DNA of 64,000 nucleotides from Chlorokybus atmophyticus. Taxonomy: Eukaryota; Streptophyta; Chlorokybophyceae; Chlorokybales; Chlorokybaceae. The stretch is taken from assembly GCA_009103225.1 (NCBI GenBank), contig RHPI01002069.1:583378-647377 (forward strand). The letters run 5' to 3'. A program made the position numbers and the translations under genes. The notes under the pieces are model-generated. The model saw only the letters and a list, made by a program, of their open reading frames with translations, was not told where the DNA came from and did not search any database. Of this stretch, positions 61,961-64,000 are shown piece by piece (positions within the stretch are counted from its first letter, which is position 1; the number at the start of each line of letters is the position of its first letter).

Positions 61961-63244
61961 TCACTGGCGGGAGATGACCTGACGCCACCGTCTGAATCCG
62001 GCATGGATCTCTTCAGGTCTACCACCCTTCTCTATGCTCTGCCGCCAGAAATGCATAGCCGTGCGTGGGGACATGGGACGGCGCTGGCCGACCTCACCCT
62101 TTCCACCCTCGCGCATTGCCGTCAGAAGACCATCATCCGCAAACTGTGTCTGCGTTGCGCTGGTGACCAACATCTTACCCGCTCTCTGAGCCTTTGGTTG
62201 CTGCTTGACTTGCACGGCACCATTGCTTGTTTTGCTTCTGGTGGCCAAGTCTGCAACCTTCGCCCTGTCAGACTCGCTTGCAGAGCTTGCCTGCTGTGTT
62301 GTGTATGACTGGGTTGTGTGTGTCTTGGGCGTCCAGTCCGAAGCGCCGCCAGACACCACAGACACATCGTCATCTTCTGACATGGAGTCATCGTCAAGGT
62401 CATCAAGATCTTCCAGTGGTGCATGTGTCCCAGCCTCAGTTGCCGCATAAATCTGCATGCACGAAGAAAGATTGGCAACATGTCGCCAGGCGCATGATGC
62501 ATGCATTTGGTGCATTGCACAGATGGCTGAGCAGGCCGAGCAGCAGGCAATTGCATTGACAGCTTCGCAAACAGATGGTGACATTACCTCATCCACTTCA
62601 TCCACATTCTCCAAAGAGCTGAGATCAGCGCAGTCTTCAGCAATGCTCTCCGAGTACACCGACATGCGGTCTGATCTGGGAAAATCGGCAGCTGGGGTGC
62701 GATGTTGCTTGCGTTTGATAGCAGCAGCCAGCGCTACATTGGCTGCATTGAAGCGAGGGGAGGAGGGAGTGGATGACTTGGCTGATGACGAGGCGTCATA
62801 GTGTGCGGCGGTGCGCGGTGCAACTTCGGGCTGGAGATCGGTGTCCAGCGAATGTGCCAGGCTGGACTTGCTGGAGGTGCGACTGGGAGCGATGATGCCG
62901 CTCTTGCCGGCCGAAGAGTCTAGGCTGTACAGGCTGTTGCTGCTGCCAAAACGGGCATCCTTGCGAAAGCCCTGACCTTTGGCTAGGGAGATCTTGGTGG
63001 TGGTGACGGCGACTTCCTTGGCAGGCTTCTCCACGGCATCCAGGAGCACCTTGTGCCCGTCCATCTTCGTGGCGGCGACGTCGTCCGAGCCATACTCCCT
63101 GCGGACCTTCGCAGCCCGCCTTGCAGGAGCTTTGACAGGGCCGCCCTCAGAAGAAGAGGCCGATCTCACCGACGCCATTGAGGTGGACCTACCGCCGGCG
63201 CTTCCGGCGTACGACGGCAGCGTCCGCTTGCTCTCTACCAACAT
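61961..63244 (-). CDS. Unrecognised Ser-rich, low-complexity protein
   Basis: The frame runs from ATG 63244 (MLVESKRTLPSYAG) to TGA 61963-61961, with an intron probably at 62587-62453 (donor GAG|gtaatg, acceptor tgcag|ATT). That intron is 135 nt and open, so retention would keep the frame. Composition is Ser/Ala/Lys-rich and disordered, with an acidic block (LEDLDDLDDDSMSEDDDVS) and a C-terminal SPRTAMHFWRQSIEKGGRPE. No domain is recognised. A cytoskeletal or regulatory scaffold is possible but not supported. The frame is open upstream to 63376 without ATG. Confidence 0.6.
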   Translation of the reverse strand: MLVESKRTLPSYAGSAGGRSTSMASVRSASSSEGGPVKAPARRAAKVRREYGSDDVAATKMDGHKVLLDAVEKPAKEVAVTTTKISLAKGQGFRKDARFGSSNSLYSLDSSAGKSGIIAPSRTSSKSSLAHSLDTDLQPEVAPRTAAHYDASSSAKSSTPSSPRFNAANVALAAAIKRKQHRTPAADFPRSDRMSVYSESIAEDCADLSSLENVDEVDEVMSPSVCEAVNAIACCSACSAICAMHQMHASCAWRHVANLSSCMQIYAATEAGTHAPLEDLDDLDDDSMSEDDDVSVVSGGASDWTPKTHTTQSYTTQQASSASESDRAKVADLATRSKTSNGAVQVKQQPKAQRAGKMLVTSATQTQFADDGLLTAMREGGKGEVGQRRPMSPRTAMHFWRQSIEKGGRPEEIHAGFRRWRQVISRQ

Positions 63245-63899
63245 TCCCACGATGTAGGCGCTTGCTTGCTTCGCCGCCGTCCGTATAGGTGAATGCCGGC
63301 GCTGATGGTCAGGTGTGCCTCGCCGCGGCCATGCTGCAGCTAGGCACCGGCTTCCAGCCTCAATGTAAGCCGGCAACGAAGCCTACTCCCTCTGCAATGC
63401 AATGCCGCATGTCAGCAAACACGTTTGTAACACAGCATTGACGAGAAAGGCACCGTAAACCCCAAGACCAACCCACGACATCAGCCAACTCCTCATGCAG
63501 CTCGGATCTAGCTCTAGCGACCTAGAGCTACGTCAGTGTACCATCAGTCAGCAGGTAGGCAAAAAAGATTTCGCAATGCATGCGCTTACCACTTCGACTG
63601 CAGCTTCGTCGGGACGTCCGCCGGACGCCTACTGCTCCATCGCCTTCTTCGCCGCCGCTTGCGCCGCCGCCGGGACCGCCTGTCGCCTCACCCCGCCACC
63701 GCGTGCACTGGGGTCAGTGCAATGCGCTGGATTACTACCAGTGTGAACGCGTACACTGACTGACTGGAGGACAATGCGTAGGTAATGTGTAGGTGATTAT
63801 ACCGTGCAGAATGCACCGCGTAGATGGCGGGGAAATGAGGGTGCCATCTCGTGAACTAGCAAGGGGGGATGGACACCAGAACCAAACCCTAGTCAGGGT
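63245..63899. promoter_or_regulatory. Divergent upstream region with telo-box
   Basis: This lies between the Ser-rich gene and the gene starting at 63900. A telo-box AAACCCTAG is at 63884-63892, 8 bp before the ATG at 63900. A CCG-rich patch at about 63640-63700 gives spurious frames. Confidence 0.45.
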
Positions 63900-64000
63900 A
63901 TGGCTGCGACCAATGCGTTAGCTAACGTTGTGAGTGTCCAGGGGGTGCTCGCTCGGAGGAAGAATTTGGGGATCGGCGTCGCCCCTCTGCGGTGGCACTC
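63900..64000 (+). CDS. Start of a gene truncated by the window end
   Basis: ATG 63900 opens a frame of 33 codons reaching the window edge (MAATNALANVVSVQGVLARR, then KNLGIGVAPLRW). The Ala/Val/Arg-rich, acid-free start looks like a plastid or mitochondrial transit peptide. A telo-box lies just upstream. The product cannot be named. Confidence 0.5.
   Translation, partial: MAATNALANVVSVQGVLARRKNLGIGVAPLRWH

Overview
This is nuclear DNA of a photosynthetic eukaryote of the green lineage. Almost every gene is split by GT-AG introns, and most products are plant-type: a plastid 50S ribosomal protein L18, a thylakoid-lumen CreA-family protein, a plastoglobule-type phytyl ester synthase/acyltransferase, a plant-type CYP51G sterol 14-demethylase, an EF-hand/TPR protein of the At1g05150 type, and a Ty3/gypsy chromovirus. 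Telo-box motifs precede several genes. A green alga is most likely. A streptophyte such as a Mesostigma-like organism is a guess that the sequence does not settle.

Layout. 561-3330 (+): organelle PPR protein. 4214-5871 (-): CreA-family lumen protein. 7509-9220 and 20135-22248: two direct copies of a segment carrying the 3' end of the SNU114 (EFTUD2) gene; the second copy is contiguous with the intact gene. About 11 kb of foreign-looking DNA lies between them (9221-20134). 22213-27674 (-): SNU114. 27972-30413 (+): TBL2-like WD40 membrane protein. 31324-35909 (-): mitochondrial Lon. 36310-40958 (+): EF-hand/TPR protein, interrupted by an 867-bp CT tract and an N. 41687-43587 (-): CYP51G. 45830-52797: complete young chromovirus. 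54428-57573 (-): phytyl ester synthase-like protein. 58574-59682 (+): plastid L18. 61961-63244 (-): unrecognised Ser-rich protein. 63900-end (+): first exon of a gene that leaves the window.

The strongest unusual signal is in the 9.2-20.1 kb insert. At least three spliced genes there read through only if TAA and TAG are sense codons, most simply glutamine. I count 17 in-frame TAA/TAG codons at exon-consistent positions and no in-frame TGA, and the two reconstructed gene ends are TGA. The neighbouring host genes, which end in TAA, TAG or TGA, have none. One insert gene has degenerate motif IV (DIPF) and motif I (DLGTGAGS) of a beta-order DNA methyltransferase plus a Cys/His PHD-like C-terminus. 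A convergent gene encodes a Cys-rich protein. A palindromic hairpin family (core CTAGTACTGCAGTACTAG) lies at the edges and inside the introns of these genes and nowhere else that I noticed. This may be a mobile or viral-type element that is recoded or came from a TAR=Gln lineage. The main alternative is an old copy decayed by C-to-T changes. Three one-base frame breaks are also present.

Separately, the chromovirus has gag and pol in one frame, split by a single TAG. That is a readthrough layout and a second use of an in-frame amber codon in this window.
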